From Firmicutes bacterium ADurb.Bin193 (GTDB taxonomy: Bacteria; Bacillota; Clostridia; Monoglobales; Firm-18), in assembly GCA_002070105.1 (NCBI GenBank), contig MWCQ01000006.1, positions 1 to 35,650 on the forward strand: 35,650 nucleotides of DNA. The letters run 5' to 3'. The stretch's first letter is position 1. Each line of letters starts with the position of its first letter. This document shows, piece by piece, positions 16,233-24,649 of the stretch. Both the position numbers and the translations under genes were made by a program. The notes beneath the pieces are model-generated. The model worked only from the letters and a program-made list of their open reading frames with translations. It was not told where the DNA came from and made no database searches.

Positions 16233-16910
16233 ATGCTAAACGCTTCGGAGGAGCTTTTTGCGGAGGAAAATCTTGAGTTTTGGAAAAGAATGAGTAAGCC
16301 GCAAAGGGAAATGGTTTTAAATAGTGCAACCTGTGTAAAATATAAAAAGGGTGAAAGCCTGCACGACGGCGTCAACAACTGTTTGGGGCTTGTACTCGTT
16401 ATGGAGGGCAGACTGCGAATCTTTATTCTTTCGGAGGAGGGCAAGGAGGTTACGCTTTTTCGCCTAAATCCGAGCGAGGCGTGTGTTCTTTCGGCATCGT
16501 GTATTCTGAAAAACATTACATTCGATGTACATATCGAGGCGGAAAAGGACAGCAGCGTTATAATCATTAACCCCAAGGCGTTTGAAAATCTTTGCTTGGA
16601 AAATGTTTATGCCGAAAATTTTTCGTATAAGGTGATAACCGCCCACTTTTCCGAGGTTATGTGGGCGATGGAGCAGATTTTGTTTATGAGTTTTGAAAAG
16701 AGGCTTGCAATTTTTTTAATCGACCAATCCTCGCTTGACAACTCGGAGTATATCTCTATGACCCATGAGGAGATTGCAAATCATATGGGGAGCGCGAGAG
16801 AGGTTGTATCGAGGATGCTTAAATATTTCCAGAATGAAGGGATTGTTGAACTTTCACGCGGGGATATTAAAATAATCGATAAGAAAAAGTTAAGGGCCCT
16901 TGCGTTGTAG
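16233..16910 (+). CDS. Crp/Fnr-family transcriptional regulator
   Basis: This is a 225-residue regulator with an N-terminal cyclic-nucleotide-binding-like beta-roll (VMEGRLRIFILSEEGKEVTLFRLNPSEACVLSASCIL) and a C-terminal winged helix. The recognition region reads THEEIANHMGSAREVVSRMLKYF. The paired cysteines in ACVLSASC are characteristic of a subfamily common in anaerobes and suggest redox, haem or gas sensing, but the ligand cannot be told. ATG 16233 is chosen, with GGGGGAGG 6 bases upstream; a TTG at 16227 overlaps that site. Tight coupling to the flavoprotein suggests that it regulates this unit. Confidence 0.93.
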   Translation: MLNASEELFAEENLEFWKRMSKPQREMVLNSATCVKYKKGESLHDGVNNCLGLVLVMEGRLRIFILSEEGKEVTLFRLNPSEACVLSASCILKNITFDVHIEAEKDSSVIIINPKAFENLCLENVYAENFSYKVITAHFSEVMWAMEQILFMSFEKRLAIFLIDQSSLDNSEYISMTHEEIANHMGSAREVVSRMLKYFQNEGIVELSRGDIKIIDKKKLRALAL

Positions 16911-16927
16911 GCAAAGGCTCTTTGCTT
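16911..16927. terminator. Weak hairpin between convergent crp and histidine kinase genes
   Basis: GCAAAG (16911-16916) pairs with CTTTGC (16920-16925) around a three-base loop, directly after the crp stop codon. The T-runs on both sides are poor. Confidence 0.3.
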
Positions 16928-16966
16928 CTAATAACTCTTGCTTTAACACAGTTTAGCGCAAATATT

Positions 16967-18427
16967 TTAAGCTGATGTCATTTTTATGCCGCCCAAGGGT
17001 AGTGTTATTTGTATTTCGCTTCCCACATTTAATTCGCTTTGGATAGTAACCTCTCCGCCCAGCAAATTCACTATATTTTTTGCGATTGCAAGCCCCAAGC
17101 CCGTTGAGTCGCTGTCGGCGCGCATCTTATCGGATTTGAAAAATCTGTCCCAGACATAGGGAAGATCCTCCTTTGAAATACCGAATCCGTTGTCTTTAAT
17201 CCGAATGGTCAGGAAATCCGTCACATCCGCTTTAATGCTTATCTTTTTATTGCTGTCGGAATACTTTATCGAGTTACTTAAAAATATTATAAGAACCTGC
17301 CTTAGCCTGTAATAATCACTGTAAATCGGCGGTATTGCCTGAGTTATGCCCGTCGTGTCTATGGTTATATTCTTTTGCATCGCAAGCGGCGAGATGCTTC
17401 GGACAACATCGGATATGACCGATTTGACATCAACCTTTTCAATGTTAAGCTCCAGCCTTCCCGACTCTATACGGCTTAAATCAAGCAGGTCGCTTACAAG
17501 CTTTTCAAGAGCGTTTACCTCTTTTTGTATATTGCTATAAAACGCCTGTTTGTCGTCAATTTCCGTATCGGCAAGTGTTTCTATATTCCCCTTTATGACG
17601 GTAAGCGGCGTTCTGAATTCGTGCGATACATTCGCAACGAAATCCTGCCTTAACTGTTCAAGCCTTTCCGTTTCGCTTTTTGCCTCGGCAAGCCTTTTCG
17701 CAAGCACATCCATTGAATTTGCCAGATCGCCTATTTCATCGTTTTTTGTTATATTTGTCTTTACGGAATAGTCGCCGCCCGTCATTTTGCCCGCAACCTC
17801 TTTCATTATTTTAAGCGGACGCGTAAACGATATTGCGAAAAACGACCCCATAATAATTATTACTACCGTTGAAAATAAAATCGCCATAATCAAATACAAG
17901 GTTGTCTGGCGGATAGGCTCTCTTAATGACTTAATCGATGTATGCAAAAGCACCGCCCCGATAATTTCACCGTTACTGTAAACGGGCACGCCGACCGATA
18001 GCATGGGAAGGTCATAAAAGGCTGTGTTGGCGTATGAGACCATATCATTCCCCGATAAAACGCCCTGCATAAACTCAATATCGTTTTGAGGCAACAGGCA
18101 ATTCCCCATTTGTGCATGGTCGTACAAATCTCCGCTCGAACGCACCGTTATATCCATATTTCTATCCACAATCCATATCCTTGCGTCCGCGGAGTAATCC
18201 AAAAACTCAATAAGCCTGTTTTCCGACAATAATTTTTTGCTGTCATTGTTTGTTACTTCGTTCATAACGGAAATTTGTTTTGCGGCTTTCATAAGAGATT
18301 CTGTTCTGTATCTGATATGATTGCTCGCAAATATGTTGATAAACAAAACACCCAAAAACAATACGCAAAGAATTACAAATCCTGCAAAGGCGGTTATAAG
18401 CTTTGTTGCGATTTTATTCTTAAACAT
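16967..18427 (-). CDS. Sensor histidine kinase of an OmpR-type two-component system
   Basis: This is a 486-residue membrane sensor kinase. A first membrane helix (about 10-33), an extracytoplasmic sensor of about 140 residues, and a second helix (about 177-199) are followed by a HAMP domain. The HisKA dimerisation domain carries FVANVSHEFRTPLTVIKG, with the phospho-accepting His near 269. The HATPase domain has IKDNGFGISKEDLPYVWDRFF and STGLGLAIAKNIV. The sensor resembles the PAS/CACHE-like folds of VicK/PhoR-type kinases, but the signal cannot be predicted. It lies 4 bases after its response regulator. Confidence 0.95.
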   Translation of the reverse strand: MFKNKIATKLITAFAGFVILCVLFLGVLFINIFASNHIRYRTESLMKAAKQISVMNEVTNNDSKKLLSENRLIEFLDYSADARIWIVDRNMDITVRSSGDLYDHAQMGNCLLPQNDIEFMQGVLSGNDMVSYANTAFYDLPMLSVGVPVYSNGEIIGAVLLHTSIKSLREPIRQTTLYLIMAILFSTVVIIIMGSFFAISFTRPLKIMKEVAGKMTGGDYSVKTNITKNDEIGDLANSMDVLAKRLAEAKSETERLEQLRQDFVANVSHEFRTPLTVIKGNIETLADTEIDDKQAFYSNIQKEVNALEKLVSDLLDLSRIESGRLELNIEKVDVKSVISDVVRSISPLAMQKNITIDTTGITQAIPPIYSDYYRLRQVLIIFLSNSIKYSDSNKKISIKADVTDFLTIRIKDNGFGISKEDLPYVWDRFFKSDKMRADSDSTGLGLAIAKNIVNLLGGEVTIQSELNVGSEIQITLPLGGIKMTSA

Positions 18428-18431
18428 TACT

Positions 18432-19118
18432 TCACTTCACCTCAAACTTATAGCCGACGCCCCATATTGTTTCAAGGCTCCACTTATAATCCGACTTGAT
18501 ATTAAGCTTTGCCCGAAGCCGCTTTATATGGGTATCGACCGTCCGCATATCGCCGAAATAATCTATGCCCCAGATTTTGTCCAGAAGGCTGTCGCGAGAA
18601 AATGTTCTGTTGGGATTGGAAGCCAAAAACCAAAGTATATCTATTTCCTTCTTCGAAAGATTGATTGGCGTGTTATTTACTTCAACCTTGTATTCTTCCA
18701 AATCTATTTTCAGATTGTCGACAACAATGACATTTTCACTTCTTACATTGCTCGGCTGAATCCGCCTTAATACCGCATTTATTCGGGCGACAACCTCTTT
18801 CGGACTGAAAGGCTTTACAATATAGTCGTCCGCACCGTAATCAAGCCCCATTATCCTGTCCGCTTCTTCGGTTTTTGCGGTTATCATTATAATGGGGACA
18901 TTCAAGGTCCGGCGAATTTCTTTCAAAACCTCATAGCCGTCCTTTTTCGGCATCATAATATCCAAAAGAATAATATCGGGATTATACCTGTTAAACTTTT
19001 CAAGCCCGTCATTGCCGTCCGTTGCAACAACGGGACTGAATGATGCCTGCAACAGGTATGTCGTTAATATGTCAACAATGCTTTTGTTGTCCTCTACTAT
19101 CAGAACAGTCCGGCTCAT
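18432..19118 (-). CDS. OmpR/PhoB-family response regulator
   Basis: This is a 228-residue regulator. The receiver domain has the acidic pocket VEDNK, the phospho-acceptor in IILLDIMMP, the Thr/Ala switch in MITAKT and the conserved Lys in DDYIVKPF. The C-terminal winged-helix domain includes PINLSKKEIDILWFLASNPNRTFSRD and RTVDTHIKRLRAKL. The start is ATG 19118, preceded by GGGGTGAG; the frame extends to an ATG at 19136 that lacks a site. It pairs with the histidine kinase downstream. Direct repeats in its own promoter suggest autoregulation. Confidence 0.96.
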   Translation of the reverse strand: MSRTVLIVEDNKSIVDILTTYLLQASFSPVVATDGNDGLEKFNRYNPDIILLDIMMPKKDGYEVLKEIRRTLNVPIIMITAKTEEADRIMGLDYGADDYIVKPFSPKEVVARINAVLRRIQPSNVRSENVIVVDNLKIDLEEYKVEVNNTPINLSKKEIDILWFLASNPNRTFSRDSLLDKIWGIDYFGDMRTVDTHIKRLRAKLNIKSDYKWSLETIWGVGYKFEVK

Positions 19119-19147
19119 ATTCTCACCCCGCAACATCTTATGAATGT

Positions 19148-19181
19148 ATTATAGTTTTTAAATGTGGCAAAAGTATGGCAA
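19148..19181 (-). promoter_or_regulatory. Response-regulator promoter with 11-base-phased direct repeats
   Basis: On the minus strand, TTGCCA occurs twice, 11 bases apart (19176-19181 and 19165-19170), upstream of a TATAAT -10 (19148-19153). The position 17 bases from the -10 holds only ATACTT, a weak -35 between and overlapping the repeats. This is the layout of PhoB/PhoP-activated promoters. Confidence 0.5.
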
Positions 19182-19228
19182 GTAAAAATCTTTCACACAC
19201 TCAATTATAAAGCATTATTCCAAAGAAA

Positions 19229-19279
19229 GCAAAGAAAATACTGATTTCTTTTGCATTTGCTTTTATTTTGTGATAGTAT
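19229..19279 (+). promoter_or_regulatory. Promoter of the glycosidase-traX unit with overlapping inverted repeat
   Basis: TTGCAT (19251-19256) and TAGTAT (19274-19279) are spaced by 17 bases, with an extended TGn before the -10. An imperfect inverted repeat, GCAAAGAAAA (19229-19238) with TTTCTTTTGC (19245-19254), overlaps the -35. Confidence 0.6.
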
Positions 19280-19306
19280 GATACATAATACGGGGAGAAT
19301 CTGAAA

Positions 19307-20593
19307 ATGCAGAAATTAGTAGTTAGCAATAATAAAAGATATCTTCAAAAGCAGGACGGTACACCGTTTTTTTGGCTTGCGGATACCGCATGGGAGCTTT
19401 TTCATGCTTTGTCGAATGAAAAGGCGGACCATTACCTTAAAACGAGGGCAGACCAAGGCTTTAACTGTGTTCAGGCAGTCGTTTTGGCAGAGCTTTCCGG
19501 CTTAACTACCCCTAACCATTACGAAAGATTCCCCCTCAAAAGGAATGAAGCAGGTCTATTCGACCCTACCATGCCCGACACTGACGGGGAATACAGTTAT
19601 TTTGACCATGTGGATTATATTGTGAATGTAGCGGAAAGCTATGGACTGTATATTGCAATGCTTCCCACATGGGGAGATAAGTTTTTCGCAAGGCACGGGG
19701 TAGGTCCCGAGATATTTACGCCACAAAACGCCTTTTCCTACGGAGAATTTATCGGGGCAAGATATAAAAATAAAGATAATATTGTATGGGTTATGGGCGG
19801 AGACCGCTCGGTTGAAAACCCCTTGCATCTTGAAATTGTCGGAAGTATGGCACTTGGTATTAAAAAAAGCGGGGCAAATCAGCTTATCACATTTCACCCC
19901 TGCGACAGATCCTCATCATCCGAGCTGTTGCACCATGAGGACTGGCTTGATTTTAACATGATTCAGTCGGGCCACACCGCACCGTCAAAAACCGTAGAGC
20001 TTATTACAAGAGATTATAATCTTACACCCCCAAAGCCCACGATTGATGCGGAATGTCATTATGAAGACCACCCTATTTCTTTTAGACCGGAAAACGGATA
20101 TTTTGATTCTACCGATGTGAGAAGGGTGTCTTATTGGGCGGTTTTTTCGGGAAGCGCAGGGATTACATACGGGCATCACAGCATTTGGTCAATGCAAACC
20201 GAGGAATATAACTTTCCCTACTATATAAAGTCATGGGAACAGGCGCTGACAAGCCCCGGAGCATTTCAGATGAGGCATTTGAGGGAGTTATGTGAATCGA
20301 AAGACTTTCAGAACGGAACGCCAAAAAATGATATTTTGGCAAAAAACTTTGAAGGAGTCAATTATCAGGCAGCTTTCGGAAGTGACAAAACAATTCTTGT
20401 GTATTCCCCGAGCGGATTGCCTGTATTCATATTAAAGGACAGGCTCGAAAACCGCTTTACTCCTTCCTGGTTTGACCCCCGAAGCGGCGAATATCAACGG
20501 GCGGCATACACCGAAAGGGATGATTGCTGTATGTTTTTGCCGCCGAACAGCGGAAGGAACTTTGACTTTGTTCTTGTAATAGACGAGGGTTGA
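19307..20593 (+). CDS. GH140/DUF4038-type glycoside hydrolase (apiosidase-like)
   Basis: This is a 428-residue protein without a signal peptide, so it is probably cytoplasmic. Characteristic DUF4038 segments are FFWLADTAWELFHAL near the start, FNCVQAVVLAEL, NIVWVMGGDRS (about 163-173) and IDAECHYEDHP (about 244-254). The family is a TIM barrel. GH140 includes apiosidases acting on rhamnogalacturonan II side chains, and the acidic residues in GGDR and AECHYE are the likely catalytic pair. GGAGA precedes the ATG. It is followed by traX after 6 bases. A substrate other than apiose is quite possible; the family call is by motif only. Confidence 0.85.
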   Translation: MQKLVVSNNKRYLQKQDGTPFFWLADTAWELFHALSNEKADHYLKTRADQGFNCVQAVVLAELSGLTTPNHYERFPLKRNEAGLFDPTMPDTDGEYSYFDHVDYIVNVAESYGLYIAMLPTWGDKFFARHGVGPEIFTPQNAFSYGEFIGARYKNKDNIVWVMGGDRSVENPLHLEIVGSMALGIKKSGANQLITFHPCDRSSSSELLHHEDWLDFNMIQSGHTAPSKTVELITRDYNLTPPKPTIDAECHYEDHPISFRPENGYFDSTDVRRVSYWAVFSGSAGITYGHHSIWSMQTEEYNFPYYIKSWEQALTSPGAFQMRHLRELCESKDFQNGTPKNDILAKNFEGVNYQAAFGSDKTILVYSPSGLPVFILKDRLENRFTPSWFDPRSGEYQRAAYTERDDCCMFLPPNSGRNFDFVLVIDEG

Positions 20594-20599
20594 TGGTAT

Positions 20600-21265
20600 A
20601 TGTCCGTAGAGCAGAGCAACTATATAAAACTTATTGCTATGATAACCATGCTGATAGACCATATCGGTCTTGTTCTGTTCCCCGACCAGATCATACTGAG
20701 AATAATCGGAAGAATTTCACTGCCTTTGTTCGCATATCAGCTTGGCATCGGATATATCCACACGAAGAATCTTAAAAAATATATGCTTCGGCTTTTGTTA
20801 TTCGGAGTAGGCGTCCAGCTACTTTACTCAGTCGGAATTTATTATCTCAGAGTTGACAGAAGTCCCGGTGATTTTAATATTTTTTTCACTTTAGCCTTGG
20901 GGCTTGCGGCCGTTTACTCATACGACAAAGGAAAGTATATATACTTGCTGTTGACTATTATGGCACCTATAATGCTTAGCTATATCGGCATAAATCCGGA
21001 CTATGGCTTATATGGAATTATGCTTATCTTAATTATGTATATTGAGCAGAAAAACCTTATTCGTATGGCAGTATTTATAACAGCAATAAATCTGATTTAC
21101 TGCTTTTACTCTCCGGAACAAAGCTATATACAAGCCTTTTCGGTTATGGCAATATTATTTTTGATTAAGCCGCTTTACCTTAGGTTTAATATGCCTAATT
21201 GGGCTTTCTATTTGTTTTATCCCTTGCATCTAGCGATACTTTACCTAATCAGTATTGCTTTGTGA
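20600..21265 (+). CDS. TraX-family membrane protein
   Basis: This is a 221-residue integral membrane protein with about seven to eight helices. The opening YIKLIAMITMLIDHIGLVLFPD, then RIIGRISLPLFAYQLGIGY, is the hallmark of the TraX family. The ending YLFYPLHLAILYLI is also typical. F-plasmid TraX N-acetylates pilin, but chromosomal Firmicute members are of unknown function and probably modify a surface molecule. It lies 6 bases downstream of the glycosidase, so the two are probably one operon. No conjugation gene is nearby. Confidence 0.88.
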   Translation: MSVEQSNYIKLIAMITMLIDHIGLVLFPDQIILRIIGRISLPLFAYQLGIGYIHTKNLKKYMLRLLLFGVGVQLLYSVGIYYLRVDRSPGDFNIFFTLALGLAAVYSYDKGKYIYLLLTIMAPIMLSYIGINPDYGLYGIMLILIMYIEQKNLIRMAVFITAINLIYCFYSPEQSYIQAFSVMAILFLIKPLYLRFNMPNWAFYLFYPLHLAILYLISIAL

Positions 21266-21270
21266 TTCTA

Positions 21271-21303
21271 AAAAGAGATGCCAAACTATATTCGGCCTCT
21301 CTT
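21271..21303. terminator. Bidirectional terminator between traX and upp
   Basis: AAGAGA-GCC pairs with GGC-TCTCTT, with one mismatch. On the minus strand it is followed by TTTTTAGAATC, serving upp. On the plus strand a weaker TTAGTATT tail serves traX. Confidence 0.65.
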
Positions 21304-21307
21304 AGTA

Positions 21308-21937
21308 TTACAGTGTTCCGAAAAGCCTGTCGCCGGCATCGCCGAGGCCGGGGAGTATGTAGCCGTGCTCGTTTAGCCTTTCATCGACAATTCCGACATA
21401 TATCGTAACATCGGGATGATTTTTGTGAACGAAATTTATACCCTGCTCCGTTCCGACAATGGACATAAGCTTTATGTTGGTTGCGCCCGCCTTTTTTACA
21501 AGGTCGATTGCCGCCGAAACAGACCCGCCCGTAGCAAGCATCGGGTCGAGAACTATAACAAGCCTTTCGTTAACATCATTCGGCAGCTTGTTGTAGTACT
21601 CAACAGGCTCAAGAGTATCGTGGTCACGGTAAAGCCCTATATGTCCCACCTTTGCGTTGGGGATAAGTAATCTTATTCCGTCAACCATACCGAGCCCCGC
21701 CCTTAAAACAGGCACGATACAAAGCTTTTTACCCGAAATGACCTCTTGAACCGTTTTTGTGAGCGGGGTTTCGATTTCAACCTTTTCAAGCGGAAGGTCA
21801 CGGGTTGCCTCGTATGCCATAAGCATCGATATCTCTTCGACAAGCTCACAAAACTCTTTGTGCTTTGTTTCAATCTTTCTTAAAATAGTAATCTTATGCC
21901 GGATAAGAGGGTGATCCATTATAACGAGATTTTTCAT
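21308..21937 (-). CDS. upp: Uracil phosphoribosyltransferase
   Basis: This enzyme converts uracil and PRPP to UMP in pyrimidine salvage. The 209-residue protein is of normal length. It starts [20 protein letters not shown], has [16 protein letters not shown], the PRPP loop [18 protein letters not shown], and the uracil-binding C-terminus [19 protein letters not shown] 21937 is chosen, with AAAGGAG ten bases upstream. The open frame to 22060 runs through the promoter and the upstream terminator and is not used. It is a single-gene transcription unit. Confidence 0.98.
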   Translation of the reverse strand: MKNLVIMDHPLIRHKITILRKIETKHKEFCELVEEISMLMAYEATRDLPLEKVEIETPLTKTVQEVISGKKLCIVPVLRAGLGMVDGIRLLIPNAKVGHIGLYRDHDTLEPVEYYNKLPNDVNERLVIVLDPMLATGGSVSAAIDLVKKAGATNIKLMSIVGTEQGINFVHKNHPDVTIYVGIVDERLNEHGYILPGLGDAGDRLFGTL

Positions 21938-22010
21938 TGCGTGAGGACTCCTTTGTAATATTTTTAAAGCTACTAAACCGATTTCCTTCAAAATTATATA
22001 ATATATTACA

Positions 22011-22033
22011 TAAAAAGTCCATAGAATAGTCAA
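22011..22033 (-). promoter_or_regulatory. Promoter of upp beginning at the upstream terminator T-run
   Basis: On the minus strand, TTGACT (22028-22033) is followed after 17 bases by TGTAAT. A second reading, TGGACT-17-TATAAT, lies slightly downstream. The TT of the first -35 is the end of the preceding gene's terminator T-run. Confidence 0.45.
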
Positions 22034-22060
22034 AAAAAAGTGGGTATCAGCGATACCCAC
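22032..22060 (-). terminator. Strong terminator after the HD-domain phosphodiesterase gene
   Basis: On the minus strand, GTGGGTATC pairs perfectly with GATACCCAC around a three-base loop and is followed by eight T residues. Confidence 0.93.
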
Positions 22061-22131
22061 GAAAATAGTTATCTTTTATTGTTATTTTATACAAAACAAA
22101 TCTTCGTATATTTAATATAAGGTAACAGATT

Positions 22132-23385
22132 TTATTCGCTCAAAAAACTCTCATACAGTTTTTGTGCTTTCTTCTGTTCATTCTTGCGCAGGGAGTTAAT
22201 GGCGTCAAAATTGTCGCATAAAATATCAACGACCCTTTTATCGAGAGCACCGCTGTCAACCATGCTGTGAAGCACCTCTTTGGCTTGTTCCACACTCATG
22301 CCCTTACGGTATGGTCTGTCTTCGGTTATCGCCGTAAATACATCGGCTACCGCCATAACCCGTGCACCGAGGGAAAGATTGTTGTCCTTAATGTGGAAGG
22401 GGTAACCGTTACCGCTAATCTTTTCGTGATGGTAGGATGCCCATGTTTTGATTGTATCAAACTGGGGTATGCTGTCAAGAAGCTGATATGTATAATAGGT
22501 GTGAGAGCGGATTTCATTAAATTCATCTTCGTCAAGCTTTGACGGTTTTTCCAGCACATCGTTTCTTATCGCTAATTTACCCAAATCATGCAAATAACCT
22601 GCGACAAGCATCATTTTACATTCATATTTGGAAAACCCGACAAGCTCCGCTAACCTCTGCGCCGTTTTTGCAACCCCCGCAGAGTGGCGAGAGGTGTATC
22701 TGCTTCTGAAATCGATGATTTTCGAGAACATAGAGGAGATATCTACAATGTCGTCAATATCCAAAGCAAGAACCTCATAAATCCCTTTCGGTAATTTCTT
22801 GACCGGTGACTGAGATATTAAATCAAGCCAGATATACTCCGTTTTGCTAAGAGCAATAAGCGCGTCTACCACCTTCGGTACAAACAAAGTACCTCTGCCC
22901 TTGTCAATTTCCGAGAGAATAAAAGGAATCTGCGATATTATATTCTTATGTATGTCGATCTTCGTGCAAACACGGTCTGCCAAATGAATAATATGGCTTT
23001 CCAAGGGAACATCATTGCCCATATACATGCTTCCCTTACCATCATTCCACGGCAGATGATGATATCTGATAAAATTTGATAACTGGCGAAGAGGCCTAAA
23101 ATCCTCAACAATTCTTGCACCTATAAAAGCGTGATTGTTGACACCGATCGGCTCGGTTTCTATAAGCTCTAATCTTTCGTCTGTGGAAAATGACCCGATA
23201 TCATGAATCTGGGCAGCGATAAATATATTTTTTTGTTGTTTATTTGAAAGTTTAAGCTGCTCCGCAAGCCGGAAGGCAAGATAACCAACCTGTTCATGAT
23301 GATTTCTTAATAAAGGAGAAACTAAATCCTGTGCGTTGGACAGACACAGCAAAAGCTCATTTAGATTAATTATTATCTTATCCAT
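22132..23385 (-). CDS. Tandem HD/HD-GYP domain phosphodiesterase (probable c-di-GMP hydrolase)
   Basis: This is a 417-residue cytosolic protein with two HD-type halves. The N-terminal half has QIHDIGSF, NNHAFIGARIVEDF and RYHHLPWNDG but no GYP. The C-terminal half has a full HD-GYP set: SRHSAGVA, GYLHDLGKLAIRNDVLEKP, SHTYYTYQLL and ASYHHEKISGNGYPF, then ARVMAVADVFTAI. HD-GYP enzymes degrade c-di-GMP. No receiver or sensor domain is attached. The start is ATG 23385, with GGAGG 12 bases upstream; the upstream TTG at 23421 lies before that site. It is transcribed alone, between its own promoter and a strong terminator. Confidence 0.92.
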   Translation of the reverse strand: MDKIIINLNELLLCLSNAQDLVSPLLRNHHEQVGYLAFRLAEQLKLSNKQQKNIFIAAQIHDIGSFSTDERLELIETEPIGVNNHAFIGARIVEDFRPLRQLSNFIRYHHLPWNDGKGSMYMGNDVPLESHIIHLADRVCTKIDIHKNIISQIPFILSEIDKGRGTLFVPKVVDALIALSKTEYIWLDLISQSPVKKLPKGIYEVLALDIDDIVDISSMFSKIIDFRSRYTSRHSAGVAKTAQRLAELVGFSKYECKMMLVAGYLHDLGKLAIRNDVLEKPSKLDEDEFNEIRSHTYYTYQLLDSIPQFDTIKTWASYHHEKISGNGYPFHIKDNNLSLGARVMAVADVFTAITEDRPYRKGMSVEQAKEVLHSMVDSGALDKRVVDILCDNFDAINSLRKNEQKKAQKLYESFLSE

Positions 23386-23467
23386 TGTTTTACTATTCCT
23401 CCAAAGTAAATTTGAAAGCAAAAATCAACAATTATCCGTATAAGTTTAAGCCTATTCCACAAATATA

Positions 23468-23496
23468 ATTATAACAGGAAGCAAGCTTCATAGCAA
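23468..23496 (-). promoter_or_regulatory. Sigma-A promoter of the HD-GYP gene
   Basis: On the minus strand, TTGCTA (23491-23496) and TATAAT (23468-23473) are separated by 17 bases, about 83 bases upstream of the ATG. Confidence 0.65.
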
Positions 23497-23517
23497 TATT
23501 AAATATTGTTAAACACC

Positions 23518-24642
23518 CTACTTTGCTTGCTTATAGGTTTCACCCTTTATTATATCCGACGGCATTGGAGCCGGTCTTGCGCAGACAGTTTGCATCTTGT
23601 AGTATTCTTTTTTTGTATCACTGCTGTTTATTGCACACATTATTTCCAAAACATGGTTTATCAAATCTTTGCCGGCCCTTAACACGCCGCCCTCGACAAT
23701 ACACTGCGCCATGTCCGCAACACCGATTCCGCGACTGTTTTCGGCGTAGATATGAGTATGCGGTATTTCTTCAAACCCGCTTCCGTTTGGCTTAAAAAGA
23801 GAAACCTTACCGCCAAAGGTATTTGGGTCAGGTACAACCAGTGTACCGTCTGTTCCATAGATTTCTATTTTTGGCAGGTTTGTTTTATGGACATCAAAGC
23901 TTGTAATAATTGTTCCTATTGCACCGGTTTCAAACCTCAGAAGCCCGGCAATGTGCGTATTGACTTCAACATCAATTATTTCGCCGTTCTTTGGCTCACT
24001 TGTTATTGTCCTTTGAGGGAACGAAATATTACCCATACCGCACACTTCGCTTACCCCGCCCATTAAATTTACAAGTGCGGTCAGATAGTAGGGGCCCATA
24101 TCATACATAGGGCCGCCACCCTTTTTATAGTAAAACTCAGGGTTGGGATGCCACCTTTCGTGACCCGGAACCATCATAAAAGCGGTCGCTCCGATGGGTC
24201 TTCCGATAATGCCGTCATCAATAAGCTTGCGACAGGTTTGAATTCCTGCGCCCATAAAGGTATCAGGTGCGCCTCCTAAAAGCACATTCTTTTCTTCCGC
24301 TAATTTAACAAGCTCACACCCCTCGTTAAAGGTCAGACTGAGCGGTTTTTCGACATAGACATGCTTGCCCGCCAAAATAGATCTTTTGCATATGTCATAA
24401 TGCCCCTGAGGAGTTGTAAGGTTAAGAATTATCTCAATTTCGTCGCACAAAAGCATATCTTCAAAGGTCATCACATTTGCAATGCCCCACTTTTGAGCAG
24501 CATTTTCAGCACGATCTGCAATCAAATCAGCGCATGCATATACATTTGTGTTGGAAAAAGTTTTAGTCAGGTTTCTAAAATAAATATCGCTAATATTTCC
24601 GCAGCCGACAACACCGATGTTGATTTTTCTGATATCAAACAC
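23518..24642 (-). CDS. Gfo/Idh/MocA-family oxidoreductase
   Basis: This is an NAD(P)-dependent sugar or inositol dehydrogenase-like protein of 374 residues. The Rossmann motif INIGVVGCGNISDIYF is near the N-terminus and the EKPLSL motif (KHVYVEKPLSLTFNEG) is about 90 residues later. GGGPMYDMGPYYLTAL marks the C-terminal substrate domain. GTG 24642 is taken as start, because it immediately precedes the Rossmann strand and follows the thuA stop. The GAAGG upstream is unusually close, however, so the start is uncertain. Pairing with ThuA is common in sugar-catabolic operons. Confidence 0.92.
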   Translation of the reverse strand: MFDIRKINIGVVGCGNISDIYFRNLTKTFSNTNVYACADLIADRAENAAQKWGIANVMTFEDMLLCDEIEIILNLTTPQGHYDICKRSILAGKHVYVEKPLSLTFNEGCELVKLAEEKNVLLGGAPDTFMGAGIQTCRKLIDDGIIGRPIGATAFMMVPGHERWHPNPEFYYKKGGGPMYDMGPYYLTALVNLMGGVSEVCGMGNISFPQRTITSEPKNGEIIDVEVNTHIAGLLRFETGAIGTIITSFDVHKTNLPKIEIYGTDGTLVVPDPNTFGGKVSLFKPNGSGFEEIPHTHIYAENSRGIGVADMAQCIVEGGVLRAGKDLINHVLEIMCAINSSDTKKEYYKMQTVCARPAPMPSDIIKGETYKQAK

Positions 24643-24649
24643 ATCCTTC

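Noticed and set aside
20600-21265. TraX as evidence of a conjugative element
   Set aside because: Chromosomal TraX homologues are common in Firmicutes and no other transfer, relaxase or integrase gene is near.
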